The position numbers and the translations under genes are program-made. Shown here one piece after another: positions 34,679 to 46,270 of a DNA stretch of 64,000 nt. Every line of letters starts with the position of its first letter. Within the stretch, counting starts at the first letter, position 1. The stretch covers positions 450,877,311-450,941,310 of the forward strand of contig NC_133538.1 of assembly GCF_048544455.1 (NCBI RefSeq), read 5' to 3'. This stretch comes from Silene latifolia (lineage: Eukaryota; Streptophyta; Magnoliopsida; Caryophyllales; Caryophyllaceae). Under the pieces are notes generated by a model that saw nothing but the letters and a program-made list of their open reading frames with translations, did no database searches and was not told the DNA's origin.

Positions 34679-35398
34679 GACGATCCTGAAAACTGTAACC
34701 AATGAACCTAATGAACATAGGGAGTCAATTAAAATGAACCTGGGGTAAAGGTTGTAGGAGCTAATGCAAAGGCTTGGGATATGTCCTGAAGTCGCGAACT
34801 CGCCCTACAATTTTGAACCGGTCACATGGGGGGTGTATGTCAAGGTCGAATGCGTTGTTTGGTTAGCTGGTGTGTGAATGTGATGAAGTGTGTGTAACTG
34901 TTGGGTGTTTGCGGTAGGAAGTTGGGAATGTGAAAGAAAGGTTGATGATATATGTAGAATTGTAGTTGGAACGAAAACATGTTGGGTGTTTACAATGTGG
35001 CGTTTAATAACATGATATAATGATTTCGTAGATCGTATGAAAAGATGCGTAGCATTATATGCTTAGTTATGACTTGATCGGCTGCGTTTTTAACGATTTT
35101 GAGTCCAGAATCGTGTCCTTGGGCACTCGATCGAGTACCTCGGGCACTCGATCGAGTAGGGGGTCACTCGACCGAGTAGTCTAGCTACTCGGTCGAGTAT
35201 GTTAGAGATCAGAAGGTCTGTTTGGGGTCTGAGGTTGGGGCACTCGATCGAGTATAGTGGGCACTCGATCGAGTAGTCTGTTACTCGATCAAGTATATTT
35301 GGGAACTCGGTCGAGTAGGGTCTGGGCAGCTTGTTTTCGTGTTTTGAGGTTTTGGCGCGTATGTTTATATCCACCCCTTTTTTTGTTATAGTTTCAAG
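34679..35398 (+). other. Element D 5' untranslated region
   Basis: No ORF of interest. The second half carries a palindrome array (35128-35313). A short T-rich stretch precedes the gag ATG. Confidence 0.7.
35128..35313. repeat. CGATCG array upstream of element D gag
   Basis: Cores at 35128, 35149, 35169 (cgaccg), 35190 (cggtcg), 35245, 35266, 35286 (cgatca) and 35308 (cggtcg); intervals 21, 20, 21, 55, 21, 20, 22. Confidence 0.88.
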
Positions 35399-36560
35399 AT
35401 GCCGCCCAAGAAGAATGCGTTGTATGCGAGAGCTAAGCTTATGAAGATAGATGACATCGTTAAGATGTTGGAGCATCAGGATGCTCTTACTGAGGCTTTA
35501 AAGACTATGGGGAAAGATAAGGATAAGGATAAGGAAAAAGAGGTTGATCACTCTAAAATCAGCCTCTATATAGCGAGGTTTAACCCGAAAGAGTACAAGG
35601 GAGTTGGGGAGCCGAACCTTCTTGATAGCTGGCTTAGAGAGATGGAGAACATATTAGATTTGGTTCACTGTCCTGATGAGATGAGAGTGGAACAGGCTGC
35701 ATTCTATCTGAGGGAGGCAGCAGGTAAGTGGTGGGAAACGGTGAAAGTGAGTGCTAAGGAGTTGTATGTGAACCAAGGTTTACCTGCTATACCTTCGGAA
35801 GAGTTTCGTAGGGCTATGAGAAAAGAGTTTGTACCGGAGCATATGAGGAGTAAGTTGAGGGAAGAGTTTGACAGTTTTAAGATGACCGCCGAGATGTCTC
35901 GTGGGTCGAGTACTACAGCGATTCAATGACAAGTCTAGGTATCTTGAGGATATGGGTTTGAGTGAGGAGAATTTAGCGAGGTTTGAGAGGGGGTTGACCC
36001 CTAAGATTATGGATAAGTTACCCGTGGGAGTCCTTACGATGTTAAGGAAGCTTATGAGAGGGGCCGGAGAGCCGAGAGGTTGGTGGAGATGGCTCGGAGA
36101 GGTCAGGTGGTGAGAAAAGGAAGTCTGAGAGCGAGGGTGGTGGCCAATCTAATCACAAGAAAGGCAACCACAATCAGTCTAATGGGTTTTCTTCTGGGTT
36201 AGGGTTCGGTGATGGGGCTTCCTTTGGGCGTGGCCGTGGAAGTGTTTGTGGTAGTTGGGGAGTGACCTGTTATAGTTGTGGTGGTGTAGGCCACAAGAGC
36301 CATGAGTGCGCAAGTGCACCGGGAACTTTCCAGAGACCTGCGCAGAGCTATGCGAGCAATAGACCGGCTGGGTCATGGCCAAACCGGGGAAGTCAGAGCT
36401 ACCAGAGTTGAGGCAACCGCAACGGCGGTAATTCTTATCAGAAACCACCAACGAACAACAACAACAATCAAGGGTCGGTTGCTAAGCCGACCACATCACC
36501 CGATCTTGTCCGGGAGGTGGACGAGAAGACCGATGGAAAGTTATTCATGATGGAGAAGAA
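35399..36560 (+). pseudogene. Element D gag
   Basis: Starts MPPKKNALYARAK at 35399 and is open for 176 codons through the Gag core (FNPKEYKGVGEPNLLDSWL, AAFYLREAAGKWW). Then the frame changes near 35900 and again near 36050. A CCHC knuckle CYSCGGVGHKSHEC is encoded at about 36268-36310 in another frame. Start chosen because the protein begins there in Tekay-like Gags and the preceding leader is non-coding. It would build the particle and package RNA. Not functional as it stands. Confidence 0.82.
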
Positions 36561-36599
36561 AGCGGTGAGGAGGATGCACACGTTATCACCTAGATTTTT

Positions 36600-38009
36600 G
36601 TTGTTAATGGTATTCATACCTTTGTTTTGTTTGATTCGGGGGCTTCTCAGTCGTTTGTATCTTCGAGTCATGTTAAACGGTTGGGTTTGAGGGTATATGA
36701 GTCTGTAAGTGAGCAAGTTTTTATACCTTCGGGTGAGTCTGTATCTTGTGGGAGGTTATATAGGGATGTACCTATGATAGTTGCGCAAGTTGATTTCCCT
36801 GTAGACTTACTAGAGTTTCCTTTTGACGGTTTTGAGATGATAGTTGGGATGGATTGGCTGGGAAAGTATAAAGCTAAGATAGACTGTCATCAAAAGAAAG
36901 TGTCTTTAAGAGGTCCTAAGGACGTTAGTGTGTCTTATCGTGGGTTTCTAGTCAAACCCAAAGTTAAGTTGATTGCATCTATCACTTTGAAGTCTTACCT
37001 GAGGAAGGGATGTCCTTTGATCTTGTGCCATGTGAGAGATGACCGGATAAAGAGTCCGACAGTTGATCAGATACCGGTGGTGGGAGAGTTTGAGGATGTG
37101 TTTCCAGTGGAGATTCCGGGGTTGCCGCCGAGAAGAGAGATAGATTTCACAGTAGAGTTGAAACCAGGGACGGAGCCAATCTCTAAGGCACCGTACCGTA
37201 TGGGTCCTAAGGAGATGGAGGAGATAAGAAAACAGTTGGATGATCTGATAGAGAAGGGATATATTAGACCTAGTGTATCGCCGTGGGGAGCACCAGTTCT
37301 TTTCGTGAAGAAGAAAGATGGGAGTTTGAGGTTGTGCATAGATTACAGGGAGCTGAACCGAGTGACGGTGAAGAACAAGTATCCTTTGCCAAGGATAGAT
37401 GACCTGTTTGATCAGTTGAGTGGTGCATCGGTCTTTTTCAAGATCGATCTGAGGTCGGGGTACCATCAGGTGAATATTAGAGAGGTGGACATACCAAAGA
37501 CAGCTTTCACGTCGAGGTATGGCCATTATGAGTATGTGGTGATGCCGTTTGGGTTGTCTAATGCACCGGCAGTGTTTATGGATTTGATGAATAGGATCTT
37601 TAGACAGTTTTTGGACAAGTTTGTAGTGGTGTTTATCGATGAAATCTTAGTCCACTCTAAGACTAAGGAGGAGCATGAGGAGCATCTGAGGATCGTGTTG
37701 CAGACTTTGAGGGAGCATGAGCTATATGCTAAGTTATCCAAGTGTGAGTTCTGGTTAGAGAAAGTTGCTTTTCTGGGGCATGTGATCTCTAAGGAGGGAG
37801 TAGCTGTGGATCCGGCGAAGATTGAGGCAGTGACAAAGTGGGAAGCACCAAAGAATGTTGTTGAGATCAGGAGTTTTCTGGGTTTAGCTGGGTACTACAG
37901 ACGGTTCGTGAAAGATTTCTCCAAGATAGCTAGACCTATGACAGCGTTGATGAGAAAGAGAACAGGTTTCGTTGGGATGAGAGTTGAGAGATGGCGTTCC
38001 AAACGTTAA
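36600..38009 (+). pseudogene. Element D protease and reverse transcriptase
   Basis: Open for 460 codons. The protease has [14 protein letters not shown] (D-S-G active site) followed by [13 protein letters not shown]. The RT has [36 protein letters not shown] and then [11 protein letters not shown], where chromoviruses have F/YIDDIL, so the second catalytic Asp is Glu. The frame shifts near 37970 before RNase H. The long open frame suggests limited age, but the active-box change should remove polymerase activity. Confidence 0.87.
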
Positions 38010-38461
38010 AGAAGCGTTTGACCACAGCTCCTGTCTTAGCATTACCTGAAGGGATCGAGAACTTTGAGGTTTATACAGATGCCTCAAATAACGGGTTGGG
38101 ATGTGTGTTGATGCAGAACGGTAAAGTGATTGCTTATGCTTATAGCCAATTGAAGCCTTATGAGGAGAACTACCCTACTCATGATCTGGAGTTGGGTGCA
38201 GTGGTGTTTGCTCTCAAGATATGGAGACATTACCTTTATGGAGCAATCTTTAAGGTATTTTCTAATCACAAGAGTCTCAAGTATATTTTCACTCAAAAGG
38301 AGTTGAACATGAGACAGAGGAGGTGGATGGAGCTTATTGGCGATTATGACATGGAAATTATCTACCATGAAGGGAAGGCCAATGTAGTTGCTGATGCTTT
38401 GAGTAGGAAGAGTGTACATTCTCGTATGCAGCTCTCTATCTTTGATGAGGTTGAGAGATGA
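37991..38461 (+). pseudogene. Element D RNase H
   Basis: Continues the RT in a shifted frame: [19 protein letters not shown], then [16 protein letters not shown] (first catalytic Asp), [19 protein letters not shown] and VVADALSRK at the end. A stop follows at 38459-38461. It would degrade the RNA strand during cDNA synthesis. Confidence 0.82.
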
Positions 38462-39979
38462 GGTAGCGAGATTTGGGATACATATGATGCATAAAGGAGA
38501 TGCCATGGGTGATATGACAAAGGCGGCTTGAGTTTTATGATGACATTCAAGTAAGCGGCGTTGGATCCTAAGATAGTGGAGTGGAGAGTGGAGTAGAGAA
38601 AGGGACAGTGTCTCGATTCTCCATTCACACAGATGGTAGTTTGAGGTTTGACGGTAGGTGGTGTGTTCCTAATGATGAGGAGTTGAAAAAGACTATCATG
38701 ACAGAGGCACATTGCACACCGTATTCAAAGACATCCAGGTGGTGACAAGCTATATAAGGATTTGAAGAACACGTTTTGGTGGCCTGGGATGAAGAAAGAG
38801 ACAATCGAGTTTGTGGCCCGTTGTTTGACATGCCGAGAGTTAAGGGAGAACAAATGACGACCACAAGGTAAGATTCATCTTTGACGGACTGAGTGGAAGT
38901 GGGAATCCATTTCCATGGATTTTATCGTGGGTTTGCCAAAGAGTCAACAAGGTAATAACATGATTTGGGTAATAGTGGATCGACTGACCAAGTAAGCTCA
39001 CTTTGTTCCAATGAAAGATACATGGACTAAAGCACAATTGGCTATGGCCTATCGATAGAACGTGATTAAGTTGCATGGAGTCCCTAAGGACATAGTGTCT
39101 GACAGAGATGCGAGATTTATATCAAGGTTTTGGAAAGAGTTGCAGGAATCGTTGGGAACAACTTTGAAGATGAGTACAGCATTTCATCCTACGACAGACG
39201 GACAGACTGAGAGAACAATCAAGACTCTTGAGGATATGTTGCGAACTTGTGTGATGGATTTTGGTGGTATCTGGGAACAGAGGTTGGACTTGATAGAATT
39301 CTCTTACAATAACAACTATCACACTAGTATTGGTATGGCACCGTTAGAGGCTTCGTATGGGAGGAGATGTAGGAGTCCGATTTGTTGGGACGATAGTGCT
39401 GAGGCAGTGGTTTTAGGACCAGAGATGGTGCATGAGATGATGGAACAGATTAAGATGATCAGGGAACGGATGAGGGCAGCTCAGGATAGGCAAAAGAGTT
39501 ATGTAGATCTACATCGCCGGGACATAGAGTTTCAAGTGGGGGACAAGGTTCTTTTGAAAGTGTCTCCTATGCGTGGAGTTATGAGATTTGGGAAGAAAGG
39601 CAAGCTAAGTCAGAAGTTTATCGGGCCTTATGAGATCTTAGAGCGAGTTGGGGAAGTTGCATATCGTCTGGCTTTACCAGTTGCGCTAGAGAGAGTGCAT
39701 AATGTGTTTCATGTATCGCAGCTGCGGAAGTATGTGAGTGACCCGTCACATGTGTTAGAGGCAGAGAACTTAGAGCTAGATGAGTCCTTATCATATCTTG
39801 AGGTGCCTAAGCAGATTCTTGACCGAAAGGTTAGGAAGACCAGGAGTGGTGAGACAGTTTTGCTTAAGATCCTTTGGTCTAACCACGAGACTGAGGAAGC
39901 TACCTGGGAGCCAGAGGAAGCTATGAAAGAGCGTTACCCTTTTCTTTTTGATCAGGTATGTATGGTTACGGGGACGTAA
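38462..39979 (+). pseudogene. Element D integrase with chromodomain
   Basis: The N-terminal zinc region (about 38700-38860) and first catalytic stretch ([15 protein letters not shown], near 38900) are split by frameshifts and a stop at 39057. From 39062 it is open for 305 codons: D in [11 protein letters not shown] in [11 protein letters not shown], the module [19 protein letters not shown], and a chromodomain ending ([19 protein letters not shown]) near 39850-39930. Chromodomains steer integration to heterochromatin, which fits this location. Confidence 0.87.
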
Positions 39980-40201
39980 CCTTGTTTCTTTTAGGGGGGT
40001 AGGAGATGATCGCGACGAGTTTTTAAGAGTTTCATACCCTTTTTTTATGTTATGTCGGTATGTGTGTCGGGATGAGTTGGGTTAATAACACGTTTTATGT
40101 TGAGTTTTGTTTTGGTTGTTGAGTCGGAAGTGTTGAGGGAGTACCTTTGTTTAGTAGTGGTTTGAAATTCGGGGACGAAGTTCTTTTTAAGGAGGGAAGA
40201 C
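39980..40201 (+). other. Element D 3' untranslated region and polypurine tract
   Basis: Short non-coding stretch after the integrase stop, ending in aaggagggaagac (40189-40201) directly before the 3' LTR. Confidence 0.8.
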
Positions 40202-41537
40202 TGTAATAATCTGTATTTATGAGTCTTTGGGTACTCTATCGAGTAGGCCTTACTCTGTCGAATAAGGGTGAGTTGCGTTTTAAAATAGTTTCTGACCTGT
40301 TGGGTACTCGATCGAGTAACTAGGATACTCGATCGAGTAAGGGGGTACTCGATCGAGTACCTTGGGTACTCGATCGAGTAGCCGGTTTACGGGGAGGTTT
40401 TCTCGGGTTTTGTTAATTATGCGATTAAGATATATAATCTTTTTCGTCATTATGTTAAACACTTTTGCAAAACCTAATTTACTGTCAAAGAGAGAAAGCA
40501 AGTACGTTCATCATCTTAATCGCATTGTTAGCAAATCCCGGAGTTTGGAAGGTCGGTTTTCATCGTTTGTTATACCGTTGAGATTCTTGCGTCAAGGGTA
40601 AGATCTATGTACCCTTTTTGTTGTCTTTCCTTTAAGTTGGTTAAACTCTACTCTAGGGATTTGGGGTTTTTGAGTAGTTTGTGATTTGGTAGCATTTGTA
40701 TGTTGTATGATAGGAGGAGGGTTCGTAGAAGAAGCTTTTTGATTCAAATTTGTAGAGACCGTCCGATAGTTGTGCTTTCCGGTAAGATTTCCAACTCGTT
40801 TAGTCCCATAATGGGATGATTGTTGATGTGTTGTGGTTGATTGAATAATATAGTAATTGTATTGTGACGGTTGTTGATTGTGATTGTTTGTCTCTGGTTC
40901 TCGAGGCGTGTCCTCGGCTGAGTGGGGTCACTTGCGGGAGTGGCTTCACAGCCTAGTTTCGCCCTTCGTGGAACCCGCCACGGAAGGGGATGTGAACATT
41001 AATGGACATCGCTCGTTATGAGGAGCGGGGATTTGGTGGGTACGGCTGCGGTCCCCCACTGGCAAGACTGGTCCAGTTGACAATCGGTGATTGAGATTGT
41101 TGGAATTGGTGTGGTTGTGTGTGTGACGGTTAAGCTGTCTGTTTATCTTATTGATGATATATATTGAGTTGTGTGATTAGTACTGACCCCGGTTGTTATT
41201 TTGTAAACCTGCGGTGATCCATTCGGGGATGGTGTGCAGTAATTGAGCAGGTTTGAGTTGAGTACTGGGATAGCTAGAGGTGCCACCGTCTGACGATAGA
41301 AGTCTTCCGCTGTAGTCTTTTAGTTTTATGACATTTCAGTATTTCAGTAGACAGTTGGTTTTAAGAACTTGTACCCGTATTGTGGGATTTGGTTTCAGTT
41401 GTACTTTTCACTAAAAGTTATACCATTTAAGTTGTTTCGTTATTGTCTTATGAATATCATGCCTCGGGTAACCGAGATGGTAATATCTTCATACCTGAGT
41501 GGTCCTGGTAAGGCACTTGGAGTATGGGGGTGTTACA
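40202..41537 (+). repeat. Element D 3' LTR
   Basis: 1336 bp, matching 33319-34664; contains the palindrome array (about 40237-40375) and TATATAAT at 40431. Confidence 0.93.
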
Positions 41538-41542
41538 CCAGT

Positions 41543-41845
41543 CACACTCCATACCCATTCCCTAGTCTTTACATGGAAATCCATGTAATGATTAGACGCC
41601 GACACAAAAGAAAACTCAACCTCCCTTTTTCACATGAAAGCCAAACCACCCAAACTCCCAACACTATCAACCTCAATCCCATCATACCCTTCCAATCTCT
41701 CCCTCACTCCCCTCATTTCACGGCCACTAAGCTTAGTTTCGCATAAGAACACTAAGGCTGGGGCTTTCCTCCATACCAGAGAACGGAGGGCTCTAAAACT
41801 GTCGGGGTTACCCAGGCCCCAACAGTTAAGGCTTAAGATATTCAT
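41543..41845 (-). pseudogene. LINE ORF2, endonuclease N-terminus
   Basis: Starts MNILSLNCWGLGNPDSF at 41845, continues with FLCETKLS and GGLAFM, the standard beginning of plant L1 endonucleases. A stop at 41630 (TGA) replaces the Trp that normally follows GGLAFM. The reading continues to 41543, where element D interrupts. Confidence 0.85.
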
Positions 41846-42245
41846 TGGGCATGACGGAGTTGAGCGACCTCAACCACCGCCTCAGGTATTATGAAGCCCC
41901 CATCAGACACAACATTAACCCTTGCCCTCTTCTCACCGTCCCTGCTATCGTCCTCAACACGCCTTCTTTTTCCCACCAGCTCGGCCTGCATCTGCTCAGA
42001 CCTCTCACCTCCACACGCACCTCCTCTAGTTAGTCTCGTCCAACTCTTCCCAGCCTTTGCAGAAATCTCTCCTTCCTTCTTCCCGCCCCCTTCTTATCCA
42101 TGGTATGAAATGTCCATCCTTCCAGTCAACCCCTGAGCAAACTCCATACCAGCCCCCTTCTTCGACTCCGTCACTCACCCCCGCTCCTTCCTTGACCAGA
42201 TTCCCTACATCTTCCGTCAGCTCTCTATCCTAATTATGAAGCCAT

Positions 42246-43262
42246 TTATCCCATCCAACTCCTCTCCTCCCCCCCCCCCATACTCTCTTGATAAACACCC
42301 CTTTGGTCATCCTCCCCTCTGTCCGTACTCACAACCACCTCCCTCCTCCCATCACCATTCTTCTGTTGCCACTCCTTCTTGTGACGGAGAGTGATAGCAA
42401 TAGTTTGTAATTTTTCAATCATCTTGGATATGTCAGCTTCATCATCCTTCTTTCTCACCATATCAAAGCTTCTACTAGGATCTCTCGCGGCCTTCCCTCC
42501 TCCCTCCCTGGATGTTTTGACTATCTTCCAAGGGGATACTCTAAGCCAATCCCTAAACTTGAGGTAATCTTCTTCGTAGGGCCCTTCATCGCAGTCTTTT
42601 TACCCATGCCCAATAACACCACACCTGTAGCAGTAAAGGGGTAGTCTCTCGTACTTCACCTTAAACTCAATCATCTTCCCTGTTTTCATCTTGATAGGGA
42701 TAGCATTTTTCAAGGGCACCCGATATCGAATCGTGATGGCCTTGTCAAGCTCCGTGTTTGGCCCTACCTCAAAACTAATGAACGAACCCAGACAGTCACC
42801 TATTCGTTGAACATTCACAGCATTTGTACGACCCGCTATAGGTAGGTCATATACCCTTGCCCATAAAGGAAAATGAGTAAGAGAAACATCGGTGAGTTTA
42901 CCTTCATTATTCGGTTCATTGAAGCAATAAACGAATTTATCGAAGTGCCACGGTTGCCCTTCCAAAACCCTAGCTTTGTCACGCTCCGTTCCAAATCGAA
43001 AGACGAAGGTTTTCTCCTTCGCATCAACAATATTTCCCATAATTGGCTGCATTGGATTCCATAATTTGACCATAGTTTCGATCGCGGCTTTAACATTTGT
43101 TGCCCTAGACGCCCACAATTTCCCTACCAGCATGATTTTACCATGGTCCTCTCCACCATCCGCCCCTTCTTCCCATTCAAATGAGATTGGATCATTCTCA
43201 GTAACCTCCCCAAGCGGTTCCTTCCCGTACCGGTGATGGCCCCTCCTCGCACTATTCTCCTA
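42246..43262 (-). pseudogene. LINE ORF1 (DUF4283-type, zinc knuckle)
   Basis: The frame runs from about 43262 past MLVGKLWASRATNVKAAI (43133) to a DUF4283-like domain (PWHFDKFVYCFNEP, LTHFPLWARVYDLP) and a zinc knuckle beginning CYRCGVIGHG. A TAA at 42600 falls inside the knuckle, just before the last Cys (KDC). The same frame is then open to 42246. ORF1 proteins of plant L1 elements bind RNA and escort the transcript. The start codon is unclear because a stop lies just upstream in frame. Confidence 0.8.
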
Positions 43263-43434
43263 TACCTGCATTAGAAAGCAAAAAGCAAATGAAAACGGAA
43301 GAAAGACCTAACTCACGATCGAAATCGAGGGATAGAACCTCGAAAAGAAGGATGAGATCAAATAAAATTTTGACAAAACCCTAGCAACCCTAGACCCTAT
43401 TGATGCCAAAATGGCTGTTTAAACAACTAAAATT

Positions 43435-44950
43435 AACCCCCCATTTTAAATAAGAATAAATGAAAGGTAGGATGTAAAAAAAAATTATCGCATAAGTTTT
43501 AATAAATACAAAGTAAGTAAGTGTATAAAATGCTTTGTATTAAAATTACTATCACTCGGTCCAAAACGTTGATGGGCCAAAATCGTTTTCCCATTTTATA
43601 AAAATGTGACATATAATTAAAAGTCGGTCCATTTATAAAAGCGGACTAAAAATTAACCAATAGCGGGTTTAATTTGAAATATTAAACTAAAAACGTATAA
43701 AATAAAACGCATTTAAATCTGTTTAATAAAAATTAAATAAATGATATTTATAAAAATGGCAGGCGAAAAGGAATTTAATTAAATTAAATTTAAAATTCTT
43801 AATACTTTAAATCTGAAAAGAATTAGAATTATAAATTCTAATTCAGAAAATAGTGGGTGTTTAATATAATGTCTTAGTTTATATTTGCACATATATTTCA
43901 AGTTTGGTTAGTCGTGTCGCACTTGTAAATCAAGTAATATTAGAAATGTAATCGTAACAAATTGAAAAATTACCTTTTTTTTCCCACAATTTTTAATGAT
44001 TGTCTTATGATTATAGCAAAAAGAAACAAATTATACATAGTACGGAAAAGAATTCTATCTATATTTATAGGATGTGTATCTGAAGATTTGTGAGTTAAAC
44101 ATTGAATGTGTACATAGCATAGCACTGGATTAAGAGTTTTGTATTCTCTGAGTGTGTTGAATAACATGGTGTTTGCAAGTCTACTTTGAATGGAAGATGG
44201 TAGAATTACACCAGATGTATAGGTGTATGAGGGCTCTCATACATCACCAATTAAAATGTGCCACTTGTTAAACTTGAAGAATCTGATTTTAGTCATTAAT
44301 TCCCAAGATTCCTTCATTAATTGCCCTTTAATCATTGTTCTCTGTATTGACAGCCTAGCTTGTTAATTTTTTTGAAGAGAGCCTACCTTATTAATTAATA
44401 TTACTTTTCAACTAGTTTTTTATTTAGCTCTAATTTATTAATGATACCATTATTATTTTTAGTATTTAAGTAATATTGTGTGTATTTAAATTTCAGCTTA
44501 TACATTTCGTATATCGTATATTTGCACTTTGCTTATACGATATTAATTGCCCCTTATCCGTATTTTTCTTTGTACTTTTTTATGATTACAGTAGTTTTGT
44601 TAATTTGCGGTTATTTTGTAATTAAATTTATTTCATCTTAAATTTTGTAGTTTATTCTCATGTTGTGTTTGATTAATTTTTGTTTGTAATTTTTTTTTTT
44701 GCAATGACATCAATATTTTTGTAAAAAAATGCTATTTTTATACACACTGATTAAAATTTTAAATTTAATTTATTTTTCGTTAAGTTTATCATGATTAATA
44801 TTTTATACATTCAGTTAATATTTTTTACTTTTAAAATCCTACTTATTATTGGACAATATTTTTTTGCTTATTTATATTTGGTAATATAAATGGTGGGGGC
44901 CATAGTGAAAATGTGGTAATATACTTTTTGGAATGAAAGTGTAACAGTAT
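43435..44950. other. AT-rich intergenic sequence
   Basis: No convincing gene or element ends. Very AT-rich with short T runs. A short palindrome tgtatgag/ctcataca lies at 44224-44243. Confidence 0.6.
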
Positions 44951-45110
44951 AAGATCTTGGTGTAGTGGTGCGCTTGTTACTCGCTTTAGTAGCGGCTCGT
45001 GTTCGAATCCTGTGCTAGAGTTTTTTTTGGCTTAAATTTAGTCATCCCACATCGCAAATTACGGTTCGGTTTTGAATGAAGAACGTTAATTAAAATAAAA
45101 AAATAACTTG
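44951..45110 (+). mobile_element. Candidate tRNA-derived SINE
   Basis: A box-like TGGTGTAGTGG (44958-44968) and B box GTTCGAATCC (45001-45010) have tRNA-like spacing. The arms expected of a real tRNA do not pair, and the segment runs on to an A-rich end (about 45090-45107). No clear target duplication was found. Confidence 0.45.
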
Positions 45111-45241
45111 ACTCATGATGAGTTCAAATGGAAAATGGCTAGTTGATAATCATAGATCCATAGTATAATACAAACCAACCTTCTAATCCTTACAAAATAC
45201 TATATAAACCAAATTTAACCTAACTAAAAACCAAGAGTTCG

Positions 45242-46270
45242 TTTTTAGTTAATAAATTTAAATTAATATATTTTTGTTTAGGAAGTTGTTTTGTAACTAA
45301 TATGTTTAGGAAATAACAAATTGTCCTTTAATCTTCCAATACAATGAGTTGTATTTTAATAAATATTCATTAATATAATACGAAGTATATTTTATTTAGG
45401 AAGTTATTTTTTAATTATTGTATTTAACAATTAATTCAAACTAAAAATAAAGGGAGTATAGTAGATAAAACCATTACAATGTTACTTAAATGAAATGATA
45501 ATATTAAGATAAACTTAAAAAACAAAAGTGTACCTGCATTTTGGTTCAAGGTCACAATCGTAGCGCATGTTCAAATCAGTTTTTTTTTTTTGCAAATCTC
45601 ATTTTATTTCACAATACCCAGAAAACTAAAACTTCTAGATGAAAGCTACTACAAATAACATTAACATAAAACCAACGAACTTAACATAAAACTTGACAAC
45701 ATTTGATAATTCAACAATTTCTTTCTTCAACTTAAGAATGTCTTCATTTTTCCCTTCAACACCACTTGACCCATCTTCCTCTTCATAACAATTCTTCATA
45801 TCTAGCTTTCGAGTATGAATAATATGATTCTCCGTTAACCAACTAACAAATATATTACATTCTTGACATTTAAAGTAAGCTTTTCGTGGGTTGCTTGCGG
45901 ATCCGAAAATTTTTATTACTGCAATCCGTCCACAATGATAGCAAGGTTGATTGAGAAACTTCATCCCCATAATTGGGTAGTTTTTGGAAGTATTTGAAAA
46001 AGAAGACATGACTATGGAAAGGCTGTTTGAAGAAAAAGTAAGCAAAGTGTTGAAACAAAAAATCTTGTTACTATGAGATAAAGTTACAAACGTAACTAAA
46101 ACGTAACTATCTTTAATTTTCATTTGCTAAAAAAAGTTATTATATTAAATTAAGTAAAAACTAACTCATTGTATTGGAATATTAAAGGATACAATGTCAT
46201 TTCCTAAACATATTAATTAAAAAACAACTTCCTAAACAAAGCTATATTAATTTAAATTTATTAATAAAAA
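45242..46270. repeat. 112-bp inverted repeats around a GRF zinc-finger ORF
   Basis: The segment 45242-45353 matches the reverse complement of about 46158-46270 at roughly 88-90% by eye; both contain tttaggaagttgtttt and ccaatacaatgagtt. A third partial copy lies at 45393-45420. The inner ~800 bp hold the ORF at 45635-46009. No flanking duplication was identified, so whether this is one foldback element or two inserted copies is open. Confidence 0.7.
45635..46009 (-). CDS. Small GRF-type zinc-finger membrane protein
   Basis: 124 codons from the ATG at 46009 (MSSFSNTSKNYPIMG). A longer frame starts at 46123 but its first 38 residues look non-coding, so the internal ATG is preferred. A GRF-type zinc finger spans about 22-62: PCYHCGR, then NPRKAYFKC (family NPGRxFYxC) and CNIFVSWL (family CxFFxW). 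A K/E-rich coiled coil follows (LKLKKEIVELSNVVKF) and the last ~18 residues form a hydrophobic membrane segment (FVGFMLMLFVVAFI). This is the layout of the plant family annotated as At4g04775-like proteins, of unknown role. It lies between inverted repeats, so it may be mobile or a carried copy. Confidence 0.65.
   Translation of the reverse strand: MSSFSNTSKNYPIMGMKFLNQPCYHCGRIAVIKIFGSASNPRKAYFKCQECNIFVSWLTENHIIHTRKLDMKNCYEEEDGSSGVEGKNEDILKLKKEIVELSNVVKFYVKFVGFMLMLFVVAFI

Larger units (their letters stand above)
33319..41537 (+). mobile_element. Element D: Tekay/Del-type chromovirus
   Basis: 8.2-kb Ty3/Gypsy element with LTRs 33319-34664 and 40202-41537 (TGTAATA...TGTTACA), 5-bp duplications ccagt, a tRNA-Met-like primer site and a purine tract before the right LTR. 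Order is gag, protease, RT, RNase H, integrase with C-terminal chromodomain. It is in the opposite orientation to the LINE it interrupts. Frameshifts and a changed RT active box make it defective. Element F belongs to the same family. Confidence 0.92.
1723..43426 (-). mobile_element. L1-type LINE, split by two nested LTR elements
   Basis: One non-LTR retrotransposon of about 5.7 kb can be read on the minus strand through three blocks: 41543-43426 (ORF1 and endonuclease N-terminus), 32899-33318 (endonuclease C-terminus) and 1723-5128 (reverse transcriptase, zinc-binding region, RNase H, poly-A). The protein sense runs across both junctions once the 5-bp target duplications of elements B and D are allowed for. 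The 3' end is a run of 14 A on the minus strand. A weak candidate target duplication is ctaaaatt at 1714-1721 and 43427-43434. All coding parts are broken by stops or frameshifts, so the copy is dead. It is the oldest insertion in this nest. Confidence 0.85.

Noticed and set aside
33397..35476. Minus-strand frames rich in YSIEYP/LDRV at 33397-33618, 35090-35476 and 40280-40501
   Set aside because: Same cause: palindrome arrays in element D LTRs and leader, opposite to the coding strand.
36948..37526. 192-codon minus-strand ORF
   Set aside because: Antisense to the long element D RT frame; no independent support.
44951..45022. A functional tRNA gene
   Set aside because: Boxes A and B are present but acceptor and T stems do not pair properly; SINE or relic is more likely.
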